From contig NZ_JAJGRC010000001.1 of assembly GCF_020786625.1 (NCBI RefSeq), positions 310,001-374,000 of the forward strand: a stretch of 64,000 bases of DNA. The letters are read 5' to 3'. The position numbers and the translations under genes were made by a program. The notes under the pieces were generated by a model, which worked only from the letters and a program-made list of their open reading frames with translations, had not been told where the DNA came from and did not search any database. The first letter of the stretch is position 1. Each line of letters begins with the position of its first letter. Below are positions 26,334-34,867 of the stretch, piece after piece. Source of the stretch: Salinicoccus sp. RF5. GTDB lineage: Bacteria > Bacillota > Bacilli > Staphylococcales > Salinicoccaceae.

Positions 26334-27248
26334 ATGAGAAACATTCAGTTAAAAGATGGCATCAATATATCCGAACTTTCCCTTGGATGCATGAATCTGC
26401 CCTTGGACGACAGGACAGAGACCGAAAAGATCATCCGTTTCGCCCTGGAATCTGGAATCACCCACTTTGATACTGCAGACCTTTATCAGTTTGGGCAGAA
26501 TGAAGAGGTCCTCGGCGAAGTGATGAAACAGTTCCGTTCCGACTACACATTCACAATCGGCACGAAAGGCGGCAATGAGTTCGATGCGGAAAAACAGGAG
26601 AAGATTGCATGGAACCCTTCCGCCAGCCATATCAAGAATGCGGTCAAGGATTCCCTCAAACGCCTCGGTGTCGAGTCGATCGACCTCTATCAGCTGCACG
26701 GCGGTACGATTGAAGATAATAAGGACGAAACCATATCCGCATTTGAGGACCTCAAGAAAGAGGGGCTGATCAAAAGCTACGGCATCTCCTCCATCCGCCT
26801 CAACGTCATCGACTATTATCTGAAGCACAGCAACATCTCAACGCTGATGATGCAGTTCAATCCGATAGACAACAGGCCGCTGGAAGTTGTCCGTAGCCTC
26901 GATGAGGATGTGAAGATACTTGCACGGGGGCCGGTGATGAAGGGACTGCTGAGTAGGAATTCCCGCAAGGTGCTCGATGACAAGTTTGCAGAGGGCGTGC
27001 TGGACTATTCGTATGACGAGCTGGAATCGGCCATCAGCAGACTCGGGCAGATCACTGCCGATCTCACTGCCCTTTCATACGCTTTCCTCCGCCATAACAA
27101 CGCAGCAATCGTAAACGGTGTGAGCAGTCTCGCCCAGCTTGAGGACAATATGGAAAGCTACATGAATATGCCTGAGTTAACACAGGAGGAGTACAAAAAC
27201 ATCCTAGACGCGGTCAAATTGATCAGATATGAGGAGCACAGGGCATGA
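26334..27248 (+). CDS. Aldo/keto reductase, YqkF-like
   Basis: 304 residues with the AKR barrel signatures: FDTADLYQFGQNEEVLGE (catalytic Asp and Tyr near residues 47-53), Lys in GTKGG, and a His in YQLHGG. It should use NAD(P)H to reduce a carbonyl substrate that cannot be named from sequence. It begins a two-gene plus-strand unit with the yqkD-like gene; their stop and start overlap by 4 bases. Bacillus has the same yqkF-yqkD neighbourhood beside nudF. Confidence 0.87.
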   Translation: MRNIQLKDGINISELSLGCMNLPLDDRTETEKIIRFALESGITHFDTADLYQFGQNEEVLGEVMKQFRSDYTFTIGTKGGNEFDAEKQEKIAWNPSASHIKNAVKDSLKRLGVESIDLYQLHGGTIEDNKDETISAFEDLKKEGLIKSYGISSIRLNVIDYYLKHSNISTLMMQFNPIDNRPLEVVRSLDEDVKILARGPVMKGLLSRNSRKVLDDKFAEGVLDYSYDELESAISRLGQITADLTALSYAFLRHNNAAIVNGVSSLAQLEDNMESYMNMPELTQEEYKNILDAVKLIRYEEHRA

Positions 27249-28165
27249 AATCCTTCATAAAGTGGCTGATTGCACTGGCCAGCTCCTTCATCATCCTTTT
27301 CACTTCGCTTGGCTACTATGCCTCAAGCCAGATCCTGTTCTTCAAGCTAAGGGATGTAGAAGTCATTAAAAGGCGCGAGACGCGGGCCAAGCGGTTGAAC
27401 ATGAAGGCCTTCCAGAGTCTGCCCCAGGACGACATCCTCATCCCATCCAAATTCGACTACAGCATCAATGCAGTCTTCGTCCATCCGAACGACACGAACA
27501 AATGGATGGTGCTGTGCCATGGTGTGACGGAAAACAAGATCAGTTCCATCAAATACCTCAACATGTTTACGGATATGGGGTACAACTGCGTCATTTATGA
27601 CGCCAGGCGCCATGGGAACACGGGCGGCGTCCATTCGACATACGGCTTCTATGAAAAATATGATCTTGAAACCGTTGTGGACTACGTTTTCGACCATTAC
27701 GGCCCGGATGTCGAAGTGGGCATCCACGGGGAGTCCATGGGTGCGGCAACGATGCTCCTCTATGCGGGAGAATTGTCCAACCGGGCAAAGTTCTATATTT
27801 CCGACGCATCCTTCTCTACTTTCGGGGACGAGCTGACGAACATATTCAGTCAGTATACGAAGATCGGATCTCCGCTGATCCTGATCTTTACGAATATATT
27901 TTTCCGCCTCAGAAGCAGGTTTTCACTATTCAAGGTCTCCCCGATCAGGGTCGTGGAAAAGATCGACCAGCCGGTGCTGTTCGTCCACTCGAAGCCGGAC
28001 AAGTTCATCCCCTACACACATACTGAAGAACTGTACAAAAAGAAAAGGCCACCGAAGGCGGCCTGGTATCCGGAGCGCGGCGGACACGTCGAGAGCTACA
28101 ACAAGAACCCCGAAAAGTACCGGAGGGTGGTTGAAAGTTTCATCGCGAATCACGTGGGATGGTGA
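27245..28165 (+). CDS. Membrane-anchored alpha/beta hydrolase, YqkD-like
   Basis: 306 residues. An N-terminal membrane helix (about 5-27) is followed by a serine hydrolase domain. The nucleophile elbow is GIHGESMGAAT, and the catalytic His is probably in RGGHVESY. The orientation suggests either a tethered cytoplasmic or an external domain; this cannot be settled here. The last 26 bases overlap the convergent rnz gene. Substrate unknown. Confidence 0.83.
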   Translation: MKSFIKWLIALASSFIILFTSLGYYASSQILFFKLRDVEVIKRRETRAKRLNMKAFQSLPQDDILIPSKFDYSINAVFVHPNDTNKWMVLCHGVTENKISSIKYLNMFTDMGYNCVIYDARRHGNTGGVHSTYGFYEKYDLETVVDYVFDHYGPDVEVGIHGESMGAATMLLYAGELSNRAKFYISDASFSTFGDELTNIFSQYTKIGSPLILIFTNIFFRLRSRFSLFKVSPIRVVEKIDQPVLFVHSKPDKFIPYTHTEELYKKKRPPKAAWYPERGGHVESYNKNPEKYRRVVESFIANHVGW

Positions 28166-29066
28166 TTTCGAGGTAGTCATGCGCAATGACTGCACGGTCC
28201 CCCATCCTTTCCTCTACACTTTCCAGCATTTCGGCGTCATAGCGGTTGCTGATATGGACAAGGAGCAGCTGCCCATACGAAATGCGTGACAGGTTATTGA
28301 GCACATCATCTATTTCCGAGTGGAAATACTGGTGTGCTTTTTCCTTTTCCCCTTCAAGGTAGGTGGCTTCATGCACGATGAGGTCGGCGCCATCAAGAAG
28401 CTCCAGGTAGTCCGCCCTGTCGATGATTCGGGTATCGCCATGGACAGCGACCTTCCTTCCTTCAACCGGCGGGCTGAGGAAGTCTGCTGTAGCGTATGTC
28501 TCCCCTTCATGCTGAAAAGTCTGGGACTTCTTGATTTCCTTGTAGATAGGGCCCGGCATGATGCCGATGTCCTTCAGCTTGGTGCTGTCCAACGCCCCGA
28601 GCTTCTCAGGTTCGATGAAGACATACATGAAGCTGTCGACTGCATGGTCCAGCAGGTGGCTCTTCACAGTAAAGCCTTCCACTTCATATTCGCCGTCGTG
28701 GACGACCTCCACGAAACGAATGGGATAGTTGAGGTGGGAGCTGCTGATCCTGAATGTCACCTCGACCCATTCCTTGAGTCCAGGCGGTCCGTAGATGACT
28801 AGCGGGATGCCCTCCCCGCCCTGATGGGCACGGGAGGAAAGGAAGCCGGGCAGCCCGAATATATGGTCGCCATGCAGGTGCGTGATGAACACATGCTTTA
28901 TCTTTGATGGCCTGATCGTCGTATTCAGTATCCTGTGCTGCAGGGCTTCCGAGGCGTCGATGAGGAAATACTGGTTGATCTCCTCGACCACATCCAGTAC
29001 GAAACTTTGGGTATTTCTCGTTCTGGATGGAATGCCTGCGCCAGAACCTAGTACTTTGAATTTCAT
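28140..29066 (-). CDS. rnz: Ribonuclease Z
   Basis: 308 residues of the metallo-beta-lactamase fold. The zinc motif HLHGDHIFGLPG is complete, with further ligands in HEATYLEGEKEKAHQYFH. It cleaves the 3' trailer of tRNA precursors that lack an encoded CCA. Its 3' end overlaps the convergent hydrolase gene by 26 bases, and no terminator is visible between them. An extended -10 (TGATATAAT on the minus strand, TATAAT at 29096-29101) lies upstream. In Staphylococcus rnz is also next to zwf. Confidence 0.94.
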   Translation of the reverse strand: MKFKVLGSGAGIPSRTRNTQSFVLDVVEEINQYFLIDASEALQHRILNTTIRPSKIKHVFITHLHGDHIFGLPGFLSSRAHQGGEGIPLVIYGPPGLKEWVEVTFRISSSHLNYPIRFVEVVHDGEYEVEGFTVKSHLLDHAVDSFMYVFIEPEKLGALDSTKLKDIGIMPGPIYKEIKKSQTFQHEGETYATADFLSPPVEGRKVAVHGDTRIIDRADYLELLDGADLIVHEATYLEGEKEKAHQYFHSEIDDVLNNLSRISYGQLLLVHISNRYDAEMLESVEERMGDRAVIAHDYLEITIPRDSR

Positions 29067-29114
29067 TCTATCACCTGTTTTTGAAATGTTGGTTCATTAT
29101 ATCATATTAAAGAG

Positions 29115-29143
29115 TTGTGTTTTTAGGAATACAGTGGAATAAT
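29115..29143 (+). promoter_or_regulatory. Probable promoter for zwf
   Basis: TTGTGT, a 17-base spacer and AATAAT lie 37 bases before the zwf ATG. The match is moderate. Confidence 0.45.
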
Positions 29144-29180
29144 GATAAAAGAAAAATTTTGACTAAAGGACTTGTTGGAT

Positions 29181-30665
29181 ATGACGACTCAACCATTTAA
29201 AGTAGCAATCGCATTGTTTGGAGCGACGGGCGACCTTTCACGGAGGAAGCTGCTCCCTTCCATCTTCCACCTCTTCCAGGAAGGTTCTTTGAAGGACGAT
29301 TTTGCCCTGATTGCCGTCGGCAGGCGGGATATGGAGGATGCGGATTTCAGGGAAGTTGCCAGAAACTCCATCAACGACAATGACAAGCTTGAATCATTGG
29401 AGGGGCTCGAGGCATTCCTGCAACATATCCACTATGTGAAGGTCTCCGTCACGGATAGCGACAGTTATGCTGCGTTGAAGGAAAAATTCGATTCAGTCGA
29501 AAAAATGTACGATACTGCAGGAAACAGGCTGTTCTACTTGGCGATGCCGCCCCAATTCTTCACTGCTATTACAGACAGCCTGAGGATTTCAGGTGTGACG
29601 GAAACCGAAGGCTACAAGAAGCTGATCATCGAAAAGCCCTTCGGCAAGGATTACGAAAGTGCACACAGGCTGAATGAAGATATCTCCAAGTCGTTCAGGG
29701 AGCATGAAATCTTCCGTATCGACCACTATCTCGGCAAGGAGATGGTGCAGAATATAGAAGTCATCCGTTTCAGCAACAGCCTGTTCGAACCGTTGTGGAA
29801 CAACCACTATGTATCCAACGTCCAGATCACCTCTTCCGAATCGCTCGGCGTGCTGGACCGCGGTGAATATTATGAGCGGAGCGGTGCAGTGCGCGATATG
29901 TTCCAGAACCACATGCTCCAGATCGTCTCCCTGCTCGGCATGGAGCCGCCGATCAGCCTGAATAGTGATGATATACGCGAAGAGAAGATCAAGGTGTTGA
30001 AAAGCCTGCGCAAAGTCGAAAAGAAGGACATCAACAAGTATTTTGTACGGGGCCAGTATGATGAGGGTACTGCAGAAGGTGAAGATGTCCCGGGATACCG
30101 GGAGGAAACTGACGTCAACAGCGTCTCCAACACGCCGACTTTCATAGCTGCGAGGCTGTTCATCGATAATTTCAGATGGGCAGGCGTCCCATTCTATGTC
30201 CGTACCGGTAAAAGGATGAGGAATAAGGAAACGAAGATTGTTGTGGAATTCAAGGAAGTCCCCAAAAATCTCTATTATCAGGATAATGCAGATGATGTAC
30301 TTGCCAAAAACCTTCTGGTCATCCGGATCCAGCCGAATGAAAGCATCACACTGCACCTGAACGTCAAGGATCATGCAGGAGAGCAGGATACAAAAGAAAT
30401 CAAACTTTCCTACTCCGTCGATAATCAGGAACTTTCAAGGACAGTGGATGCCTATGAGAACCTGATCTACGATTGTCTGGACGGAGATGCGACCAATTTC
30501 ACCCATTATGAAGAACTGATGAACGCCTGGTCCTTCGTCGATCCGATCAATGAAGTATGGGAAAAGGATATTGCTCCTTTCCCGAACTACCGTTCAGGAT
30601 CGGACGGCCCGGTCAAAAGCAACCTCCTTCTTTCCAAGGATGGATTCAAATGGTGGAACGTATAA
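29181..30665 (+). CDS. zwf: Glucose-6-phosphate 1-dehydrogenase
   Basis: 494 residues from the ATG at 29181; in-frame TTG codons at 29172/29175 are possible but sit closer to AAAGGA than usual. It oxidises glucose-6-phosphate to 6-phosphogluconolactone with NADP. The coenzyme motif FGATGDLSRRKLLPS and the active-site motif RIDHYLGKE are intact. Together with gnd, 0.9 kb away, it supplies the oxidative pentose phosphate branch. Confidence 0.96.
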   Translation: MTTQPFKVAIALFGATGDLSRRKLLPSIFHLFQEGSLKDDFALIAVGRRDMEDADFREVARNSINDNDKLESLEGLEAFLQHIHYVKVSVTDSDSYAALKEKFDSVEKMYDTAGNRLFYLAMPPQFFTAITDSLRISGVTETEGYKKLIIEKPFGKDYESAHRLNEDISKSFREHEIFRIDHYLGKEMVQNIEVIRFSNSLFEPLWNNHYVSNVQITSSESLGVLDRGEYYERSGAVRDMFQNHMLQIVSLLGMEPPISLNSDDIREEKIKVLKSLRKVEKKDINKYFVRGQYDEGTAEGEDVPGYREETDVNSVSNTPTFIAARLFIDNFRWAGVPFYVRTGKRMRNKETKIVVEFKEVPKNLYYQDNADDVLAKNLLVIRIQPNESITLHLNVKDHAGEQDTKEIKLSYSVDNQELSRTVDAYENLIYDCLDGDATNFTHYEELMNAWSFVDPINEVWEKDIAPFPNYRSGSDGPVKSNLLLSKDGFKWWNV

Positions 30666-30684
30666 GTGGAGAAGTGAGGATATA

Positions 30685-31536
30685 ATGGAAACAGTTAATT
30701 TTGTCGAAAAGTTTATCATCTATATAGAAGATCACCTGCGTGAACGCATAGACTACGACCGGGTGCTTGAAGGCATGGGAGTGGAACCGAAATCGTTCAT
30801 CACCATATTCACTTCACTCGCCGGTATGACGCCCTATGAATATCAGACACGCCGCAGGATGTCGGAGATCGCCCACGAATTGTATGCAGGCCACCTCCGG
30901 CTCATAGATATCGCAAAATATTATGGATACCGGGATATCGAATCATTCAAACATGAATATTTCAATGCCTTCGGTATTTCTCCATATGAGACGGAAAGGC
31001 AATTCAATACACTCGATCTGCAGGAGCGCATATCCTTTGAGGTGGTGCCTGTCGATTGTCCGAAGTATCCATCGAGAAGCGTCTATATGGACAGCTTCCG
31101 ATTGGTTGGGTTCGTCAGGAGATTTTCCCTCGATGATTACAGGAGCGGGATGAAATATGACTTTCTTGCCTATCTCGAGGAGAATGACATGCTGAATGAA
31201 CTGCTGAGATACAATGACGGTGCGGTAAAAGGCATCATTCTACATGAACGTTATGTCGATGAGGGGATGGAACTGACCGTCGGCGTCTCCTCCACCCTGG
31301 CCGGCCCTTTTGAAGAGACTTATACCGAGAGCAGTGAGTTCGTCATCTTCGAGTCCATGGGGAGCCCTCCAGAAGTGTCGGAAGACATATACAGGTACAT
31401 CTTCCGCAGATGGCGTTTCAAAGAGGAGAAGGACCTCAACTGCAACTTCTCCATGGAAGTATTGAAAAGCAGGAATGACTTCGTTTCGGGTGATGCCAAA
31501 GTACAGGTGTGGCAGGCCCTATATCAGGATCTATAA
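30685..31536 (+). CDS. AraC-family regulator with C-terminal effector-binding domain
   Basis: 283 residues from the ATG at 30685, with GAGG just upstream; a reading from 30550 overlaps zwf and is rejected. The N-terminal 105 residues form two helix-turn-helix motifs of the AraC type, ending GISPYETERQF. Residues of about 120-283 resemble the GyrI-like/Rob-type effector domain (FEVVPVDCPKYPSRSVYM, FVRRFSLDDY). This N-terminal HTH layout is that of Rob and SoxS-like regulators. It begins 19 bases after zwf, so it may be co-transcribed. Regulation of zwf/gnd or a stress response is only a guess. Confidence 0.78.
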   Translation: METVNFVEKFIIYIEDHLRERIDYDRVLEGMGVEPKSFITIFTSLAGMTPYEYQTRRRMSEIAHELYAGHLRLIDIAKYYGYRDIESFKHEYFNAFGISPYETERQFNTLDLQERISFEVVPVDCPKYPSRSVYMDSFRLVGFVRRFSLDDYRSGMKYDFLAYLEENDMLNELLRYNDGAVKGIILHERYVDEGMELTVGVSSTLAGPFEETYTESSEFVIFESMGSPPEVSEDIYRYIFRRWRFKEEKDLNCNFSMEVLKSRNDFVSGDAKVQVWQALYQDL

Positions 31537-31537
31537 T

Positions 31538-31578
31538 AAAACCGTCGGTCCCCAATCAATGGGGACCGACGGTTTTTT
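31538..31578. terminator. Bidirectional terminator between araC-like gene and gnd
   Basis: A perfect 17-bp stem (AAAACCGTCGGTCCCCA and its complement) with a 5-base loop has T runs on both strands. It separates the convergent genes. Confidence 0.95.
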
Positions 31579-31581
31579 GTA

Positions 31582-32985
31582 CTACTGCCACTCCGTATGG
31601 AAAACGCCCGGCTTGTCGAGCCGTTCATATGTGTGGGCGCCGAAATAGTCGCGCTGTGCCTGGATCATGTTGCTTGAGACCCGCGCCTGCTTCATGCTGT
31701 CGAAGTAGGACAGTGCGCTCAGGAAGGCAGGCATCGGTATTTCATTTTCTATCGCATATATGCCGATGCGCCGCAGGCTCGGATGACTGGCGCTGACCAC
31801 ATCCCTGAAATAGTCATCCAGCAGCAGGTTGGTCAGTGCAGGGTCATTTTCGTATGCCCGGTTGATCTCCTCGAGGAACTGGGCACGTATGATGCACCCT
31901 TTTCGCCAGATCATGGATATTTCGCCAAGCTGAAGATTCCAATCATAGATTTCGCTCGCTTCACGAAGCAGCCTGAATCCCTGTGAATAGCTCATCAGTT
32001 TGCTGATGTACAGCGCCTGCTTCAAATCTTCCAGCACCGACTGCTTCTGGTCTTCGGACAGGCTTTTCATTTCACTCTGATAAGCTTCGCTGATGAGGGC
32101 ACGTTCTTCTATCAGGCTCGAGAGGCATCTGACGAATACACTGTCGGTGATCAGCGAGAGCGGTATGCCGAGTTTCAGGCCTTCGATGCCCGTCCATTTT
32201 CCAGTCCCCTTCTGGCCCGCCTTATCTAGGATCAGATCGATGATATAGTTGCCGGATTCATCCTTGAACTCCAGTATACGTGCAGTGATTTCGATCAGGT
32301 AGCTGTTGAGGTCTCCCCTGTTCCATTCGTCGAATACTGCACTCATTTCATCATTCGACATATTGAGGCCGTGCTTCATGAAATAATAGCTTTCAGCAAT
32401 CAGTTCCATATCTGCATATTCGATGCCGTTATGGATCATTTTGACGTAATGGCCGCTGCCATCCTCACCGATGTAGGTGACGCATGGTTTCCCGTCATCG
32501 GCTTTGGCAGCAATTTTCTCCAGTATGGCGCTGACGTTGTCATATGCCTGACGCTGTCCGCCAGGCATCAGGGAGGGACCATTCAAGGCGCCCTCTTCGC
32601 CACCGCTTACTCCCATGCCGATGAAGTTGATGCCCTCTTCAGTGAGCTGCATATTACGCCGCCGAGTGTTCTCATACTGTTCATTTCCCCCGTCGATCAG
32701 CGTGTCCCCCTCATCAAGGTACGGGGCGATCTGTTCGATGGTTTTATCCGTCACTTCCCCCGCTTTCACGAGAAGTAGGATGTTCCTCGGCTTCTTCAGG
32801 CTTTCAATGAATTTTTTCACTGAGGAGGCGATGTCCACATCCTCTTCCTTGAGTTCAATCATGCGGTTCTCCCTGACATCTTCGAAAAAGTCGAAAGTGA
32901 CGACTTTGAAGCCGTTTCTCGACATGTTCTTTGCGATATTCGTCCCCATGACGCCAAGGCCGACTACTCCAATATCATAGATCAT
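31582..32985 (-). CDS. gnd: 6-phosphogluconate dehydrogenase, decarboxylating
   Basis: 467 residues, the family length. It converts 6-phosphogluconate to ribulose-5-phosphate and CO2. The coenzyme motif GLGVMGTNIAKN and the substrate motif MGVSGGEEGALNGPSLMPGG are present, along with the catalytic Lys in KMIHNGIEY. Its ATG overlaps the yqjE-like stop by 4 bases. Confidence 0.97.
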   Translation of the reverse strand: MIYDIGVVGLGVMGTNIAKNMSRNGFKVVTFDFFEDVRENRMIELKEEDVDIASSVKKFIESLKKPRNILLLVKAGEVTDKTIEQIAPYLDEGDTLIDGGNEQYENTRRRNMQLTEEGINFIGMGVSGGEEGALNGPSLMPGGQRQAYDNVSAILEKIAAKADDGKPCVTYIGEDGSGHYVKMIHNGIEYADMELIAESYYFMKHGLNMSNDEMSAVFDEWNRGDLNSYLIEITARILEFKDESGNYIIDLILDKAGQKGTGKWTGIEGLKLGIPLSLITDSVFVRCLSSLIEERALISEAYQSEMKSLSEDQKQSVLEDLKQALYISKLMSYSQGFRLLREASEIYDWNLQLGEISMIWRKGCIIRAQFLEEINRAYENDPALTNLLLDDYFRDVVSASHPSLRRIGIYAIENEIPMPAFLSALSYFDSMKQARVSSNMIQAQRDYFGAHTYERLDKPGVFHTEWQ

Positions 32986-34112
32986 GCGTTCTGCTCCTTA
33001 TCATTCTGGACTTTGATGATTTCAATGACCAGTTCAGTGATTTTGTGAAGTTCCTCTATCGGCATCTTCTCTTCAGTCGTATGAATGTTTTCATATCCAA
33101 GGCCGAGTATCGCCGTGTCCAGGCCAGCCCCGGCGAAGATATTGCCGTCGCTTCCCCCGCCCAGGCTGATCAGGTCGGGTCTGCGCCCGATATTCTCTAT
33201 CGCCTGCACTGCCGTGCTGACCACTTCCGAGTCTTTGGAGGCTTTGAGAGCAGCATACATCACGTCTGAAGACACTTCTGCACGGCCACCCATATCTTCG
33301 GCGACCTTCTCGAAAGTTTCCTTCATATGCGCTGTCTGGGCCTCCATCTTCTCGTCATCGAGGCTTCTCGCTTCCCCAAGCAGGTAGACATAGTCCGTGA
33401 CTACATTCGTCGCGCCGCCACCCTCAAACCGGCCGATGTTGGCAGTGGTCTCTTCATCGATGCGTCCGAGTTTCATCTGACTGATGGCACGGGCTGCGAT
33501 ATTGATGGCACTGACGCCGGTTTCCGGTGCAACACCTGCGTGGGCCGTCTTACCATGTATATGCGCTTCAATCTTGCTCTGGGTCGGTGCCGTGGTGACC
33601 ACGGTGCCCACCTTGCCCGTGGAATCAATCGCATAACCGAACCTGCTCTTCAGCTGGGTGGCATCAAACGCTTTCGCGCCCACGAGTCCGGACTCCTCCC
33701 CAACGGTTATGACGATTTCGATGTCCCCATGGCGCATGCCGGATTCTTTGATATAATGGATGGCTTCGATGAGTGACGCAATCCCTGCCTTGTCATCCGA
33801 TCCGAGGATCGTTGAACCATCGCTGACGATATAATCCCCATCGATGGATGGCTTCACGCCCACACCGGGCGCAACGGTATCCATATGGACTGTAAAGTAG
33901 ATCGGTTCAGCCTTGGTGTTGTCTCCTTTGAGCCTGACGAGTATATTGCCCGCACCATACCCGGTTTTCTCCTGAGTATCATCTTCTTGGGCTTCGATAC
34001 CCATATCTTTGAATTTTTTAAGAAGATAGTCGGCCATCTCCCTTTCATGGCCTGTTTCGGAATCAATCTGGACCATTTCCATAAATTGATCGACGAGTCT
34101 GTCCTTGTTCAT
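32982..34112 (-). CDS. M20-family peptidase, YqjE/PepT-like
   Basis: 376 residues of the zinc-dependent M20 family. Metal and catalytic residues appear in FTVHMDTVAPG, ILGSDDKAGIASL and TVGEESGLVGAKAF. It resembles tripeptidase T-like enzymes and Bacillus YqjE; the exact substrate is not determined. It is divergent from the Prli42-like gene and co-oriented with gnd, with a 4-base overlap. Listeria has the same peptidase and gnd next to prli42, from memory. Confidence 0.87.
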   Translation of the reverse strand: MNKDRLVDQFMEMVQIDSETGHEREMADYLLKKFKDMGIEAQEDDTQEKTGYGAGNILVRLKGDNTKAEPIYFTVHMDTVAPGVGVKPSIDGDYIVSDGSTILGSDDKAGIASLIEAIHYIKESGMRHGDIEIVITVGEESGLVGAKAFDATQLKSRFGYAIDSTGKVGTVVTTAPTQSKIEAHIHGKTAHAGVAPETGVSAINIAARAISQMKLGRIDEETTANIGRFEGGGATNVVTDYVYLLGEARSLDDEKMEAQTAHMKETFEKVAEDMGGRAEVSSDVMYAALKASKDSEVVSTAVQAIENIGRRPDLISLGGGSDGNIFAGAGLDTAILGLGYENIHTTEEKMPIEELHKITELVIEIIKVQNDKEQNA

Positions 34113-34136
34113 AAATAGCTTCCTCCAATAGTTGAG

Positions 34137-34165
34137 TTGATTGTACAGTAGACGTGTATTATAAT
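34137..34165 (+). promoter_or_regulatory. Sigma-A promoter for the Prli42-like gene
   Basis: TTGATT, a 17-base spacer and a perfect TATAAT lie 29 bases before the ATG. Its presence supports the short gene as real. Confidence 0.8.
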
Positions 34166-34194
34166 TAAAAGAGCAAATTTATAAGGATGGTTTT

Positions 34195-34296
34195 ATGAAC
34201 AACAAAAAAGTTCAGAAAGCAGTAATCTGGTTCATGATAATTCTCATTGTCATCTCCGGCCTGCTTTTCGGCGTCAGCATGCTGACAACAGTGTAA
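34195..34296 (+). CDS. prli42: Prli42-like stressosome-associated miniprotein
   Basis: 33 residues: MNNKKVQKAVIWFMIILIVI, then SGLLFGVSMLTTV. A short basic N-terminus precedes one membrane helix, the pattern of Prli42, the membrane miniprotein that anchors the stressosome in Listeria. It has a strong promoter, an AAGGATGG ribosome site and its own terminator. The neighbours (yqjE-like peptidase, gnd, brxB, bkd operon) match the Listeria locus as I recall it. Stressosome proteins are not in this window, so the function is inferred. Confidence 0.78.
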   Translation: MNNKKVQKAVIWFMIILIVISGLLFGVSMLTTV

Positions 34297-34303
34297 CCAA
34301 ATT

Positions 34304-34331
34304 AAAGAGGTCCCGCGGGACCTCTTTTTTT
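34304..34331. terminator. Terminator after the Prli42-like gene
   Basis: An 11-bp stem (AAAGAGGTCCC and its complement) closes on a very small loop and is followed by seven T residues on the plus strand. It also lies 7 bases past the convergent brxB stop and may serve both. Confidence 0.92.
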
Positions 34332-34337
34332 CGTTCA

Positions 34338-34775
34338 TCAGATTTCTTTGCCGTGTTCTTCGAACCATGCCTGCAGGTTGGTAATGACACTCATCGTTTC
34401 ATGCCCTTCAATTTCGTGCCTCTCGATCATATCCACAATTTTGCCATCCTTGAAGAGGGCAAATGATGGAGAGGACGGGAGGTATTCAGGCGCCTTTTCC
34501 CTGACATGTTCAGTCGCTTCCTTGTCCTGACCGGCAAATACAGTGAGCAGCTGGTCCGGCAGTTTATCGTAATTAAGGGCGTGTTTGGCAGCCGGACGAG
34601 CGATGCCACCGGCACAGCCGCATACTGAGTTGACCATTACGAGTGCCGTGCCTTCTTTTGAAAGGTGCTGGTCCACCTCTTCAGGTGTAGTCAGTTCCGT
34701 ATAGCCAGATTCCTTCATTTCGCTTCTTGCCTGGCTCACGACATCATTCATATACATATTGAAATCCATATTCAT
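34338..34775 (-). CDS. brxB: Bacilliredoxin BrxA/BrxB family
   Basis: 145 residues of the YphP/YqiW family. The unusual active site is CGC in [18 protein letters not shown]. Bacilliredoxins remove bacillithiol from S-bacillithiolated proteins and are recycled by bacillithiol and YpdA. The ATG at 34775 has AGGAG 9 bases upstream. Bacillus yqiW occupies the same position beside the bkd operon. It has its own promoter. Confidence 0.93.
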   Translation of the reverse strand: MNMDFNMYMNDVVSQARSEMKESGYTELTTPEEVDQHLSKEGTALVMVNSVCGCAGGIARPAAKHALNYDKLPDQLLTVFAGQDKEATEHVREKAPEYLPSSPSFALFKDGKIVDMIERHEIEGHETMSVITNLQAWFEEHGKEI

Positions 34776-34836
34776 TATAAAAACTCCTTTTGAAACAGCC
34801 CCATGGAGAGGATGCGATTTCAGTTCCTTGTATTCA

Positions 34837-34865
34837 ATTCTATAGCGGATGAGAGGTTTTGTAAA
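34837..34865 (-). promoter_or_regulatory. Probable promoter for brxB
   Basis: On the minus strand TTTACA, a 17-base spacer and TAGAAT begin right at the end of bkdB, 62 bases before the brxB ATG. Confidence 0.65.
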
Positions 34866-34867
34866 GT

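Noticed and set aside
29589-30374. Open frame of 261 codons on the minus strand opposite zwf
   Set aside because: Shadow of an intact glucose-6-phosphate dehydrogenase gene.
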